From assembly GCA_037721215.1 (NCBI GenBank), contig JBBJNV010000023.1, positions 1 through 64,000 of the forward strand: a stretch of 64,000 nt of DNA, in the 5' to 3' direction. Position 1 is the stretch's first letter. The number at the start of each line of letters is the position of its first letter. Shown here one piece after another: positions 28,309-37,927 of the stretch. The stretch comes from Gemmatimonadaceae bacterium (GTDB lineage Bacteria > Gemmatimonadota > Gemmatimonadetes > Gemmatimonadales > Gemmatimonadaceae). The notes under the pieces are model-generated. The model was not told the origin of the DNA. It ran no database searches and saw nothing but the letters and a program-made list of their open reading frames with translations. A program made the position numbers and the translations under genes.

Positions 28309-29892
28309 ATGAATTTTAGAAATCGGGTTGCGGTGCTGGCTGGGAGCGCGGCTGTCGTCGCGCTCGCCGGTGCCTGCAATCCAGATCTCAACGTAACGAA
28401 CCCCAACGAGCCCGACATCGAACGCGCGCTCGCGACAGGCAGCGACGTTCGAGGTCTGATCGGCAGTTCGTATGCAACATGGTATCAGGCAATGCAGGGC
28501 CCGGTCGACGGCGAACCGTTGCCGGGCCTGGCGGTCGCCGTAATGGCTGACAACATGACCATGGCGTTCGGTAATTTCGGCGCCCGTTTCAACGGTCAGG
28601 AGCCGCGGCTGCCGTACAACAACAGCTCGGCTGCAGGCGACGGCCGGGTTGCAAGCACGCCGTACGATCGGATCTACGGCGCACTTGGAGCCGCCAACGA
28701 TGGTCTCAATGCCATCAAGCGCGGCATCAAGCCATCAATCAACAAGAGCTCGCCCGACGAAACGCCGCAGATGCAGACACTCGCTTTTTTCATCCAGGGC
28801 GCATCGCTGGGTTTCCAGTCGCTGGTATTCGACAAGGGGTTTGTAGTCGACGAAGACACGCCGCCAGGCACGGCCGTGCTTCAGCCCTATACGGCAGTGT
28901 CAACGGCCGCTCTCGCCAAGCTCGACAAGACGATTGCAGCCGCAGCCGGTAAGACATGGACCGTTCCCACCGAGTTCACGCCGGGCATGACGATCACCGC
29001 CGACAGGCTCGGGCGAATGGCCAACACGCTCGCGGCCCGGCAGCTAGCCTATCTGCCGCGCACCGCGACAGAGAATGCCACGGTCAACTGGGCTCGTGTG
29101 CTCTCATATGCCGAGAAGGGTATCAGCACGGGCGAACCCTTCGACATGCAGATTAAGGGCGATGGCGGCAACTCGTGGGGCGACACTTTCAAGGCTTACA
29201 ACAACCTTGAAAGCTGGGTTCGGGTAGATCAGCGTGTGATCCAGCTCGCTGACAAGACACAGCCAGTCGTGTACACGACCGCGACACCTCCGCCACCGGT
29301 CAATTCCCCGGACAAGCGCTGGGGTTCAGAATCGGCTAACGGAACTGATTTCAAGTTCACCAAACAGATTCCGTTTCCCGTTGCCCGCGGCGTGCACTTC
29401 TTCAGCCAATGGGGACACGTCCGCTATGTTGACCATTCTTACGAAGTGGACGCCCCTTTTCTCACCACCGTTCCGTATGTTCGCTTCTCTGAAAACGATC
29501 TCCTGATCGCGGAAGCGCTTGTGCGGACTACTGGCGACCGGGCGCGAGCGGCAACGCTCATCAATAAGACCCGTGTTGGCCGGGGTGGCTTGAGCGCCCT
29601 GACCGCAGGCAGCAGCACCAACGATCTCCTTGCCGCAATCTTCTACGAGCGCGACATCGAGTTGTTCGGCACCGGTGGCGGGCAGGCATGGTTCGACCGC
29701 CGTCGTATCGACCTGAGCCTGACGTATGACGGGCTCCCGATCGGCAACACCTGGGGATTCCGTGGCGGATCCAACCTTCAGAAGGGAACGGCGCGTCATC
29801 TGCCGGTTCCCGCGAAGGAGCTGGAGACGCTCGGATTACCCGTATACACCTACGGTGGGAATGCTCCAAACCCAGTGTTCCCCGAGATGTAA
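28309..29892 (+). CDS. SusD/RagB-family outer-membrane lipoprotein 3
   Basis: A 527-residue lipoprotein. The signal peptide ends at LAGAC (Cys23), followed by NPDLNVTNPNEPDIERALAT, a common mature N-terminus of SusD-like proteins. Helical repeats include PYDRIYGALGAANDGLNAIK and MANTLAARQLAYLPRTATEN. The late conserved region is FSENDLLIAEALVRTTGDRA, with a final FYERDIELFGTGGGQAWFDR block. It ends HLPVPAKELETLGLP. It is longer than the other three SusD proteins and its C-terminal motif diverges, fitting the more divergent SusC 3. It is the partner of receptor 3. A strong bidirectional terminator follows. Confidence 0.92.
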   Translation: MNFRNRVAVLAGSAAVVALAGACNPDLNVTNPNEPDIERALATGSDVRGLIGSSYATWYQAMQGPVDGEPLPGLAVAVMADNMTMAFGNFGARFNGQEPRLPYNNSSAAGDGRVASTPYDRIYGALGAANDGLNAIKRGIKPSINKSSPDETPQMQTLAFFIQGASLGFQSLVFDKGFVVDEDTPPGTAVLQPYTAVSTAALAKLDKTIAAAAGKTWTVPTEFTPGMTITADRLGRMANTLAARQLAYLPRTATENATVNWARVLSYAEKGISTGEPFDMQIKGDGGNSWGDTFKAYNNLESWVRVDQRVIQLADKTQPVVYTTATPPPPVNSPDKRWGSESANGTDFKFTKQIPFPVARGVHFFSQWGHVRYVDHSYEVDAPFLTTVPYVRFSENDLLIAEALVRTTGDRARAATLINKTRVGRGGLSALTAGSSTNDLLAAIFYERDIELFGTGGGQAWFDRRRIDLSLTYDGLPIGNTWGFRGGSNLQKGTARHLPVPAKELETLGLPVYTYGGNAPNPVFPEM

Positions 29893-29914
29893 GAGCAGTT
29901 GCAGGAACCCTATG

Positions 29915-29948
29915 AAAAAGGCACGCCTCTTCGGAGGCGTGCCTTTTT
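29915..29948. terminator. Bidirectional Rho-independent terminator between SusD 3 and the metG-side operon
   Basis: A perfect 15-bp stem AAAAAGGCACGCCTC/GAGGCGTGCCTTTTT with a TTCG tetraloop. The T-run on one strand and the A-run on the other let it serve both SusD 3 (plus) and the convergent lipoprotein gene ending at 30016 (minus). Confidence 0.95.
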
Positions 29949-30015
29949 CAATGTGCCTTCAGCGATCGCCGTCAGCTCGCCACCCCCGAGCCTGGACATC
30001 GCCTGATACCCGCGT

Positions 30016-30531
30016 CTAACCCCTTGCGCGCCGGTAGTTACCGCAGGCCACGAGACCTTCCAGAGACTGCTGGCGTTCGCGGTAGATGTTGATGTGATAA
30101 TTGCCTCCAACAGGAAACTCTATGGGAAGCGCAACAGTAGCCTGCGATCGCCCGCCGCTCCCAACCTGCAGCTCGGGAAAGCTGCTGACGGGGAGCAAGG
30201 GAACCGCCGGCGATCCACAGCTGCCTGCGAGAACTGCCCAGCTCAGGAACCGCTCATTGCCGCCATGAGTAAAGACGACGCTGAGGTTCGTCAGGTTGTT
30301 GCTGCTGCCACGGCTCATTGCAGATGTTCCGTAACTCCTCGCGCGTGAGCTTTGCCGGATCTCGGCGCTGCTCGACTGAACCGGCTGAATATTGGCGCTC
30401 CATTCCCCCCCGGCCGCTACACCTGCGCTCCTGACGGGCTCAGCCGCGCCCTCAACCGGCGTACTGGCGGGAGCGCAGGCAAGCAGGCCCGAGCCGATCG
30501 CCAGCAGGAAGAACTGATCTTTCATCGACAT
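30016..30531 (-). CDS. Small lipoprotein of unknown function
   Basis: A 171-residue protein. The signal peptide ends at lipobox LLAC (Cys19), then an Ala/Ser/Val-rich linker (to ~60), then a compact domain rich in beta-type sequence: SNNLTNLSVVFTHGG, FLSWAVLAGSCGSPAVPLLP, SQATVALPIEFPVGGNYHIN, and IYRERQQSLEGLVACGNYRR at the end. Two cysteines (GSCG and ACGN) could form a disulfide. I do not recognise the family. The frame continues upstream into metG, but the lipoprotein signal begins at ATG 30531, 107 nt after the metG stop, so it may share that operon or have its own promoter. Confidence 0.75.
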   Translation of the reverse strand: MSMKDQFFLLAIGSGLLACAPASTPVEGAAEPVRSAGVAAGGEWSANIQPVQSSSAEIRQSSRARSYGTSAMSRGSSNNLTNLSVVFTHGGNERFLSWAVLAGSCGSPAVPLLPVSSFPELQVGSGGRSQATVALPIEFPVGGNYHINIYRERQQSLEGLVACGNYRRARG

Positions 30532-30637
30532 GTTTTTCTCTTTTTCTCGGTTGGTTGCGGCCAGACGTTCAACTGCAACGTTATTACGGCAAGAAACGGA
30601 AATTGTCAAACACCTGCGGGCCTGTTTCCAGGCCTGC

Positions 30638-32176
30638 CTATTGTTTCTCCGCCTTTGGAAACAGCGGCGGCCCCTTTGTGACTTTCCACGAAGTCGGATC
30701 GATCGCCCCCAGGGCACTGAACCGGTGATCCTGAACTTTACCGGGTGCGCCAAGCCGAGTCCACAACTCCCCCGTTCGCTCCGGCATGAAGGGGGCGATA
30801 TACACGCACTGTCGCACAAGCTGTCGCACCAGTGACGCCAGAGTGCGATCCAGTTCCGCCGCACTCGCCGGGTCCGCCGCCAGCTTCCACGGCGCCTGCC
30901 GGTCGACGAATTCGTTGGCGCGAGCAATAGTGCGCCATACAGCCTTGATAGCTTCGTGAAGGAGATAACCGCTATCGCCGTTCATGCTCGCATGGTAGCG
31001 CGCAAGGTCGACCGCGTCTGCGTCATCGATCTCGCCCGGCTGGCCGGCGGGCACTACGCCATCACGATAACGGTCGATCATCGAGATGGTCCGGCTGGCG
31101 AGATTTCCCCACGCATTGGCAAGATCGGCATTGTACCGCTCCTCGAACCTCTCCCAGGCGAAGTTTCCATCGGCGTCGAAAGGAACTTCGCGAAGCAGGA
31201 AATATCGGAACGAGTCTGGCCCGTATCGGTCGATGGCTTCACCCAGCTCGAGCTTCACGCCAGCCGATTTGCTGAAGCGATCACCCGCCAGCAGAACGAA
31301 ACCGTGCGCCCACACGCGGCGCGGAACATCGAGTCCCGCCGCCATCAGCATCGCCGGCCAGATCACCGCATGAAACCGGGTAATGTCCTTTCCCACCACG
31401 TGCAGATCGGCCGGCCAGCGCGACCGGAAGCGCTCGTCAGGATATCCCGTTGCGGTGAGGTAGTTCGGAAGTGCGTCGAACCAGACGTAAGTCGTCTGGG
31501 TTTCACCGTTGCTCGACGGTCTCGGAAAGGGCACGCCCCACGAAAATCGCGACCGGCTCGCAGAAATATCCTCGAGACCCTGGTCAAGCAGCGACAGCAT
31601 CTCGTTCCGTCTGCTCTTCGGTCCGAGAAAATCGGTGTCAGCGATGAGCGAACGCAGTCGGTCAGTATAGGACGACAACCGGAAGAACCAGTTCTTTTCG
31701 GCTACCCACTGCAGCATGCGCGTGGGATGCAGGACGCATTTGCCCTGGATGATCTCGTTGTCCTGCTTGAACGATTCGCATCCGACGCAATACCAGCCCT
31801 CGTATGCTTTTTCATAGAAATCACCGGGCGAATGTTCGAAGATCGCTTCGATGAGTGCCCGAACGCCCGCGTGGTGCTCGGCTGACGTAGTCCGTATGAA
31901 CTGGTCGTTCGAGATGCCGAGCCGGTTCCACATCGTCTGGAATCTCGTGGCAACTTCGTTCACGAGCGCGTGCGGTTCTACACCACGGTCCCCTGCCTCC
32001 AGGGCCACTTTCTGTCCGTGTTCGTCCATCCCGAGCAGAAAATGCACATCGTCGCCGCACATCCGGCGATAGCGGGCAATTGCATCGGCACCGATCTTCT
32101 CGAAAGCATGCCCGAGGTGTGGATCGCCGTTCGCGTAATCGATTGCAGCAGTTATGTAAAACGGGGCCAAGGTCAC
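30638..32176 (-). CDS. metG: Methionyl-tRNA synthetase
   Basis: A 512-residue class I aminoacyl-tRNA synthetase that charges tRNA-Met. The HIGH motif appears as HLGH (residues 20-23, YANGDPHLGHAFEKIGADAI). The connective-peptide knuckle has YCVGCESFKQ and KCVLHPTRML. The KMSKS loop is DRFSKSAGV. The anticodon-binding domain follows, ending near residue 510, without the C-terminal EMAP-like dimerisation domain of longer forms. The GTG start overlaps the stop of the ricT-like gene by 4 nt (GTGA), so translation is coupled. It belongs to the dnaE-accA-ricT-metG run. Confidence 0.97.
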   Translation of the reverse strand: MTLAPFYITAAIDYANGDPHLGHAFEKIGADAIARYRRMCGDDVHFLLGMDEHGQKVALEAGDRGVEPHALVNEVATRFQTMWNRLGISNDQFIRTTSAEHHAGVRALIEAIFEHSPGDFYEKAYEGWYCVGCESFKQDNEIIQGKCVLHPTRMLQWVAEKNWFFRLSSYTDRLRSLIADTDFLGPKSRRNEMLSLLDQGLEDISASRSRFSWGVPFPRPSSNGETQTTYVWFDALPNYLTATGYPDERFRSRWPADLHVVGKDITRFHAVIWPAMLMAAGLDVPRRVWAHGFVLLAGDRFSKSAGVKLELGEAIDRYGPDSFRYFLLREVPFDADGNFAWERFEERYNADLANAWGNLASRTISMIDRYRDGVVPAGQPGEIDDADAVDLARYHASMNGDSGYLLHEAIKAVWRTIARANEFVDRQAPWKLAADPASAAELDRTLASLVRQLVRQCVYIAPFMPERTGELWTRLGAPGKVQDHRFSALGAIDPTSWKVTKGPPLFPKAEKQ

Positions 32177-33384
32177 CCGTTCCCGGTCCCGGTGCCCGAA
32201 GTACCGGTGTTGCCGCGGCCACGCTTGCCGCCACGACGCCCGCGACGGCGGCGCGCGAGGGACTCATCCCGCTCTCCGCCGTGCCCCGCTGATGCGTCAG
32301 CGACTTCATTCGCCGCCGCCGCGCTCTCCGATTCCGCGCGCGAAGATTCAACTCCATCGTCGATGCGGGAATCCGTATCTGCGCCATCTCCGTCGTGCAG
32401 AGGGGAGTCGAGAACGACAAGCTGTCTCAGCGGTGGGACCTCATGCTCCGCTGTGTACATGAGTTCGGGCGAAACATCGAAATAAACTTCGCCCGAGTCT
32501 GACTCTTCAGCCGCGAGAGAAACGTTCAGCGCTTCCTCGCTCTCCGCAGAGGAGGGCTGGAGCATGGCGCGGTTGAAATCCGCAAGCGTGACGACGCGCG
32601 TGTCCCCCTCCGTAGTCCGGAATGTCAGACGCTCGTGGAAGATGTCGATTGCCATCAGCTTCTCCTCACCCGTTTCCGTGACGAAGATCTTTCCCTCTTT
32701 CGGAAACCGCTTGCGGCTCTGAACGTAAAAGTCGTGTTCGTAACGGAGACAGCACATGAGACGTCCGCAGGCCCCGGAGATTTGCGCGGGGTTCAGTGAG
32801 AGTCGTTGATCCTTGGCCACGCCGAGGTTTACCGGGCGCAGCTCGGGTAGCCATGACGCCGAACAATACTGGCGTCCGCACCTGCCAATCCCATCGAGGC
32901 GCTTTGCCTCGTCGCGTACGCCAATCTGCTTGAGCTCGATCCGCGTCCGGAAAAGCGCCGCCAGATCGCGCACGAGATTGCGGAAATCGACACGCTTCTC
33001 CGCAGTAAAATAGAATGTCAGCTTCTTGCGGTCCCACTGCCACTCGGCGTCAGACATTTTCATCCCGAGCCCGTTGGCTCGCACTCTTTCCATGGCCTTT
33101 CGTCTTACGTCGTCATTCAGACTGACGAGCTCAGCCGCCGAGGCCTTGTCTCGGGCGTTTGCCAGGCGCAGCGCTTTCCGCGTGGGGGCTGTCGTTCCGC
33201 AGCCGTGGGGACACCCACCGTTCCGGATCTGAGCCAGATCCCCCAGAGAATGCACATGCCCCAGGTCCTCGCCACGGTCAGCGTCGACGATTACCGCCGC
33301 CTTCATGGGCGGAGGCTCAGGGTAATCCCAGAGAAAGAACTCCTTCCGGTTTCCCCGAAATGCAATTTCTACCAGATGGGCCAC
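32173..33384 (-). CDS. ricT: PSP1-domain protein (RicT/YaaT-like) with basic C-terminal tail
   Basis: A 403-residue protein starting at GTG. The PSP1 core (~1-260) has the cysteine-rich signature of RicT/YaaT: RCGRQYCSASWLPE and ISGACGRLMCCLRYEHDFY. The N-terminal part (KMSDAEWQWDRKKLTFYFTA, RVDFRNLVRDLAALFRTRIE) is also typical. In Bacillus, RicT joins RicA/RicF to assist RNase Y-dependent mRNA processing and binds Fe-S clusters. Residues ~300-403 are an acidic/Ser-rich linker and then a strongly basic Arg/Gly tail (RRRRGRRGGKRGRGN), which suggests RNA binding. It lies between accA and metG on the same strand. The family assignment is firm; the role here is inferred. Confidence 0.88.
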   Translation of the reverse strand: MAHLVEIAFRGNRKEFFLWDYPEPPPMKAAVIVDADRGEDLGHVHSLGDLAQIRNGGCPHGCGTTAPTRKALRLANARDKASAAELVSLNDDVRRKAMERVRANGLGMKMSDAEWQWDRKKLTFYFTAEKRVDFRNLVRDLAALFRTRIELKQIGVRDEAKRLDGIGRCGRQYCSASWLPELRPVNLGVAKDQRLSLNPAQISGACGRLMCCLRYEHDFYVQSRKRFPKEGKIFVTETGEEKLMAIDIFHERLTFRTTEGDTRVVTLADFNRAMLQPSSAESEEALNVSLAAEESDSGEVYFDVSPELMYTAEHEVPPLRQLVVLDSPLHDGDGADTDSRIDDGVESSRAESESAAAANEVADASAGHGGERDESLARRRRGRRGGKRGRGNTGTSGTGTGNG

Positions 33385-33467
33385 TTTATATGATTCGAAA
33401 TAGGATCGAGCGATTCAGGGCCGGTTAGCTCTATAAACAATGTCGTTCTACTGACGTGATACTGCCC

Positions 33468-34436
33468 TTACTCAGACCATTGTCCCAGACGCAGATATTT
33501 CTGCCGTCGGCGCCGGACCAGCTTTTCCGGCCTCAGCTTTCGGAGCTCCTCCAGATGACGATTCAGCGTTTCCTGCAACACCTTCGCCGCTGCAGGATGG
33601 TCGGCGTGCGCCGCGCCCGGGGGCTCCGGCACAATTTCATCGATTACCCGCAGCTCGAAAAGATCAGGGGCGGTCAGTCTCAACGCCGATGCGGCCTTCT
33701 CCTGCACGTCAGGCCGCTTCCCATCCTTCCAGAGAATTGTCGCACACCCCTCCACACTTATCACCGAGTAGACGGCGTTTTCCATCATGAGCACGCGGTC
33801 GGCGACGCCAAGGGCGAGCGCACCGCCTGATCCGCCTTCACCGATTACCGTCGCGATAATCGGCACAGTCAATTGCGTCATCTCGAGCAGATTCCGGGCG
33901 ATTGCCTCGGATTGACCCCGCTCCTCTGCTCCAATCCCCGGCCATGCTCCCATTGTGTCGATGAAAGTGAGAACCGGCACATGAAACTTCTCAGCCAGCT
34001 TCATCAGTCTCAGCGCTTTCCGGTATCCCTCGGGATGCGGCATTCCGAAGTTGCGTTTGAGAAGCTCCTTGGTGTCACGGCCACGCTGCTGGCCCATCAC
34101 CATTATCGTCTCACCGTCGAGCCGCGCCCAGCCGCCGATTATTGCTGGATCATCGCGAAACGCGCGGTCTCCGTGGAGCTCGATGAAATCGGTGAAGATG
34201 AGCTCGATCAACTCGGACGTGAACGGCCGCTTCGAATTGCGTGCGACCTGGACGCGCTGCCATGGCGTCAGATTGTGGTAGATCTCTTCCCGCAGCTCGC
34301 CGAGTTTTCTTTCGAGCGGCGCGAGCTCGGCCGATACGTTCAACTGCCGCTCGCCGGCCAGCCGCCTCAGCTCGTCAATCTGCTTTTCCAGCTCCGCAAT
34401 CGGCTTCTCGAACTCGAGCGTTGTTGAAGTCGCCAC
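33468..34436 (-). CDS. accA: Acetyl-CoA carboxylase carboxyltransferase subunit alpha
   Basis: A 322-residue AccA. The N-terminal helices (FEKPIAELEKQIDELRRL) precede the crotonase-fold domain: HGDRAFRDDPAIIGGWARLD, GQQRGRDTKELLKRNFGMPH, ALRLMKLAEKFHVPVLTFID, GAWPGIGAEERGQSEAIARN, and GEGGSGGALALGVADRVLMM. It transfers carboxyl from carboxybiotin to acetyl-CoA in fatty-acid synthesis, together with AccD, which is not in this window. The GTG start follows the dnaE stop with no gap. The dnaE-accA neighbourhood also occurs in E. coli. Confidence 0.97.
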   Translation of the reverse strand: MATSTTLEFEKPIAELEKQIDELRRLAGERQLNVSAELAPLERKLGELREEIYHNLTPWQRVQVARNSKRPFTSELIELIFTDFIELHGDRAFRDDPAIIGGWARLDGETIMVMGQQRGRDTKELLKRNFGMPHPEGYRKALRLMKLAEKFHVPVLTFIDTMGAWPGIGAEERGQSEAIARNLLEMTQLTVPIIATVIGEGGSGGALALGVADRVLMMENAVYSVISVEGCATILWKDGKRPDVQEKAASALRLTAPDLFELRVIDEIVPEPPGAAHADHPAAAKVLQETLNRHLEELRKLRPEKLVRRRRQKYLRLGQWSE

Positions 34437-37400
34437 TTACTTGCTCCCGCGTCGCAGACGAACCGAATCGTTCCCAAGCAGTGAGCGGAGCTCGCCCAGC
34501 GCGGCGTTGTTGACCGCCAAAGTCAAACTGCGGGAACGCAGCCTTGCCCGCAACCCGTTGCCATCGCTGTATTCGAGCTCGAGTGGCACAGTGCCCGGAT
34601 ACGATTCCACGATTGCCTTCAGCTCGTTGACGACATCAGGCGATCGCGACGGGTCTTTCAGAACTTCGATGGCAATCATCACCTGCCCGTTCGCGCGCAG
34701 CTCGGCAAGCTTCATCACGGAATCCAGCACGAACGAGGGATTGTCAGCGTCCTGATCCCGGCGCGCATAACCGCCCCGCAGCAATACGGGAGTGTCCGTT
34801 TTTACCTGATCGGCCAGCACGCTCCATTTCTCCGGAAACACGAGCACTTCCGTAGAGCCCGAGAAATCCTCGATCGTAAGCCGCGCGAATTCCGCGCCCG
34901 ATCGTTTGCTGGTCTGCTTCTTTATCGCCGTCACGACAACTGAAAGTGCCATTGGCTCCGCACTCCAGCTGCCCAGGTCGGCAACTCGGTGAGTGGCGAA
35001 AAGCTCGCACTCCGTCGTAAAGGGATCGAGAGGATGCCCCGATGTATAAAACCCGAGAATATCCTTTTCTTTCGACAGACGGTCCGACTCGGTCCACGGC
35101 GCGATGTTGGGCAGGGCAGGAGACTCGTGGCGCGTTGCACCACCATTCAACGATTGCGTGCCGAACATCGACACCTGCCCGGAGGTTGCCTCCTCCTGCT
35201 GCAGGGATGCCTCTCGAATCGCCGAATCGAGAACGGCAAAAAGCTGCGCGCGATGTCCGCCCAGCCCATCGAGCGCGCCGGCCTGAATGAGTGCTTCGAA
35301 CACGCGCTTGCTGCAAACCCGCAGGTCGACGCGATTCGCAAGATCGAACAACGATTCGACCGGCGTTTTCTCCCGGATTGCAATTATGGAATCAATCGCC
35401 GACCTGCCGACGTTGCGTATTGCGCCCAGTCCGAAGCGGATTCGCTTTTCGGCGATGACAGTAAACTTGTAGCCGGACTCATTGATATCCGGCGGCAGAA
35501 GCTCGATGCCGATTTCGCGCGCTTCCTTGATGTATTTGACGACGCTGTCAGTATCGCCAATCTGCGATGTAAGCAGCGCGGCCATGAAATCCGCAGGATA
35601 GTGCGTCTTGAGCCAGGCCGTATGGAATGAGATGATCGAGTAAGCAACGGCGTGCGACTTGTTGAATCCGTAACGTCCGAACGTCACGATCTGGCCGGCA
35701 ATTTCAGCGATGATCTTTGCATCGTGGCCAAGGGCAATGGCTTTTTCGACGAATTTTCCAACCTCGACGCGGATGAGCGGGGAATCCTTTTTACCAACGG
35801 CTTTGCGAAGCACGTCTGCTTCACCAAGCGAAATGCCTGCCAGCTTTTGCGCGATGCGCATCAGCTGTTCCTGATAAGTGATTACACCGTAAGTGGTATC
35901 GAGAATCTCCTCGAGCTCGGGCAGCGCATAAGTGACGGCCTCCTCGCCCCGCTTTCGTTTGCAGTAGACCTTGTGCATCCCCGCATCGAGCGGGCCCGGC
36001 CGCATCAGTGCATTCGAGGCAACCAGATCGTCGAATCTGTCAGCTCGCATGCTCTTGAGCATGTCGGTGGCAAGCGCCGATTCAAACTGGAATACGCCGG
36101 CGGTTCTCCCGGCACGCAGCATTCTGAACGTCTTCTCGTCCTCGAGAGGAAGCGTGTCCAGATCGGGAGCGTCCCCTGTGCGCGCGCGAATCGACGCGAG
36201 CGCGTCACTGATCACCGTAAGTGTAGTGAGACCCAGGAAATCCATCTTGAGCATGCCGACGTGCTCGAGAGCGTTCATGTCGTACTGGGTGACGACAATG
36301 CTCTCATCGCTACCTGCACTCGAGCCCCTCGAGCCCTGCGTGCAAATCGGTACGTAGTCGTCGAGCGGGCCGGGTGCGATCACGACGCCGGCGGCGTGCA
36401 CTCCGGCGTGCCTCGACAACCCTTCGAGCTTGATCGCGAAGTCCAGCAGCTCGCGGTAGCGCTCATCGTCACGATAGAGCTTCCGCACCTCGGGCACCTT
36501 GTCGATGGCTTCCTTGACAGTCAGCGAGAAGTTGGGCGCGTTTGGGATGAGCTTTGCAAGCGCGTCGGTTTCGGCCGGGGTGAATCCAAGAGTGCGACCG
36601 ACATCCTTCACCGCTGCTCGCGACTTGAGGGTGCCGAAAGTGATGATCTGACCTACTGAATCGCGGCCGTATTTTTCCCGTACGTACTCGATGACTTCGC
36701 CGCGGCGTTCGTAGCAGAAATCGATGTCGATGTCCGGCATCGACACTCGCTCCGGATTCAGGAAACGCTCGAAGAGCAGGTCGAAGCGGAGGGGGTCGAC
36801 ATCGGTGATCCGAAGGGCATACGCGACGAGCGACCCGGCAGCGGAACCTCTGCCTGGGCCAACGGGGATACCCCTGGTGCGGGCGGCTTGAATGAAATCG
36901 GCGACAATCAGGAAATAGCCGGCATACCCGGTGCTGGTTATCACCTGCAGCTCATAGTCCAGGCGTTCCCGGACTTCGGCCGGTGGCGCTTCACCGTAAC
37001 GCATGTGCGCTCCCTGCTCACTGAGCCGGACGAGCAGTTCATTCTCGCTCGTAACGTCATCCGGGAGCGGAAACGCCGGCACCTGATACTGCTTCCTGAA
37101 TTCGGAGCTCGACTCGTCAGCGATTTTGAGCGTGTTCTCGATGACATCCGGGCGGTCCGGGAACGCCGCCGAAATCTCGTCGACATTCTTGAAGTACAGG
37201 CCCTCGTTGTACCTCATCCGGTCCTGCGAGCTGTGATCCTTGCCAAGCCCGATGCAGAGCAGGACATCGTGGGCGGCGTGATCTTCGGCACGCAGGAAAT
37301 GCGCGTCGTTGGTGGCGACTACAGGGAGACCGAGTTCCTGGGCCAGCCGGAAAACGCGGCTGTTGATTTCCGCCTGATTGGCCGTGGTGTGAGCCTGAAC

Positions 37401-37916
37401 CTCGAGGTAGTAATCCTTGAAGGTATTGGCGTACCATGACGCTGCTTCCTTCGCCGCCGCCCAGTTGTCGGCGAGAAGGTGTGTCGCGACCTCTCCCGCC
37501 ATGCACGCGGACGATACTATGATACCTTCGTGGTGGAGGGCGAGAAGCTCGCGGTCGACTCGCGGCCGGGAATAGAAACCCTCGGTATAGGCGAGAGAGG
37601 AAAGCTTTACCAGATTCCGATAGCCGGTCGCGTTCCTGGCGAGGAGCACGAGGTGGTAGTATGGCTTCCGGTTTGCTTCGCGCTCCTTGTTACGCCGGCT
37701 GCCCGGCGCTACGTAGGCCTCCATGCCTACTATAGGTTTGATTCCTGCGGCGATCGCTTTTTCCTGGAACTCCCATGCGCCGTGCAGATTTCCATGGTCG
37801 GTGATCGCAAGCGCGGGTTGCTCGAATTCCTGCGCGCGCCGGATCAGGTCATCGATGCGATTTGCGCCATCCAGAAGGGAGTATTCGGAGTGACAATGGA
37901 GATGTACGAAGGACAC
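34437..37916 (-). CDS. dnaE: DNA polymerase III alpha subunit (replicative polymerase)
   Basis: A 1159-residue DnaE1-type polymerase. The N-terminal PHP domain has FVHLHCHSEYSLLDGANRID and AITDHGNLHG. The polymerase palm has GPGRGSAAGSLVAYALRITD and the catalytic acids in MPDIDIDFCYERR. FNKSHAVAYSIISFHTAWLK marks the fingers/beta-binding side. An OB-fold follows (~990-1075, GSWSAEPMALSVVVTAIKKQ). I chose GTG 37916 because conserved sequence begins at SFVHLHCH; the frame is open 20 codons further, but that extension is unlike the family. The divergent aminopeptidase starts only 11 bp away, so the promoter must lie in that gene's coding region or further upstream. Confidence 0.97.
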   Translation of the reverse strand: MSFVHLHCHSEYSLLDGANRIDDLIRRAQEFEQPALAITDHGNLHGAWEFQEKAIAAGIKPIVGMEAYVAPGSRRNKEREANRKPYYHLVLLARNATGYRNLVKLSSLAYTEGFYSRPRVDRELLALHHEGIIVSSACMAGEVATHLLADNWAAAKEAASWYANTFKDYYLEVQAHTTANQAEINSRVFRLAQELGLPVVATNDAHFLRAEDHAAHDVLLCIGLGKDHSSQDRMRYNEGLYFKNVDEISAAFPDRPDVIENTLKIADESSSEFRKQYQVPAFPLPDDVTSENELLVRLSEQGAHMRYGEAPPAEVRERLDYELQVITSTGYAGYFLIVADFIQAARTRGIPVGPGRGSAAGSLVAYALRITDVDPLRFDLLFERFLNPERVSMPDIDIDFCYERRGEVIEYVREKYGRDSVGQIITFGTLKSRAAVKDVGRTLGFTPAETDALAKLIPNAPNFSLTVKEAIDKVPEVRKLYRDDERYRELLDFAIKLEGLSRHAGVHAAGVVIAPGPLDDYVPICTQGSRGSSAGSDESIVVTQYDMNALEHVGMLKMDFLGLTTLTVISDALASIRARTGDAPDLDTLPLEDEKTFRMLRAGRTAGVFQFESALATDMLKSMRADRFDDLVASNALMRPGPLDAGMHKVYCKRKRGEEAVTYALPELEEILDTTYGVITYQEQLMRIAQKLAGISLGEADVLRKAVGKKDSPLIRVEVGKFVEKAIALGHDAKIIAEIAGQIVTFGRYGFNKSHAVAYSIISFHTAWLKTHYPADFMAALLTSQIGDTDSVVKYIKEAREIGIELLPPDINESGYKFTVIAEKRIRFGLGAIRNVGRSAIDSIIAIREKTPVESLFDLANRVDLRVCSKRVFEALIQAGALDGLGGHRAQLFAVLDSAIREASLQQEEATSGQVSMFGTQSLNGGATRHESPALPNIAPWTESDRLSKEKDILGFYTSGHPLDPFTTECELFATHRVADLGSWSAEPMALSVVVTAIKKQTSKRSGAEFARLTIEDFSGSTEVLVFPEKWSVLADQVKTDTPVLLRGGYARRDQDADNPSFVLDSVMKLAELRANGQVMIAIEVLKDPSRSPDVVNELKAIVESYPGTVPLELEYSDGNGLRARLRSRSLTLAVNNAALGELRSLLGNDSVRLRRGSK

Positions 37917-37927
37917 CTCATAACAAT

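Noticed and set aside
30956-31885. 309-codon open frame antisense to metG
   Set aside because: It is entirely within metG, no motifs are visible, and the metG frame carries HIGH and KMSKS-type motifs.
35652-36659. 335-codon open frame antisense to dnaE
   Set aside because: It overlaps the polymerase palm-coding region. There is no ribosome site or family motif; it is a codon-complement shadow.
37862-37927. Upstream start for the aminopeptidase at 37862
   Set aside because: It would add a charged, non-signal segment overlapping the dnaE start region. The signal sequence begins at ATG 37928.
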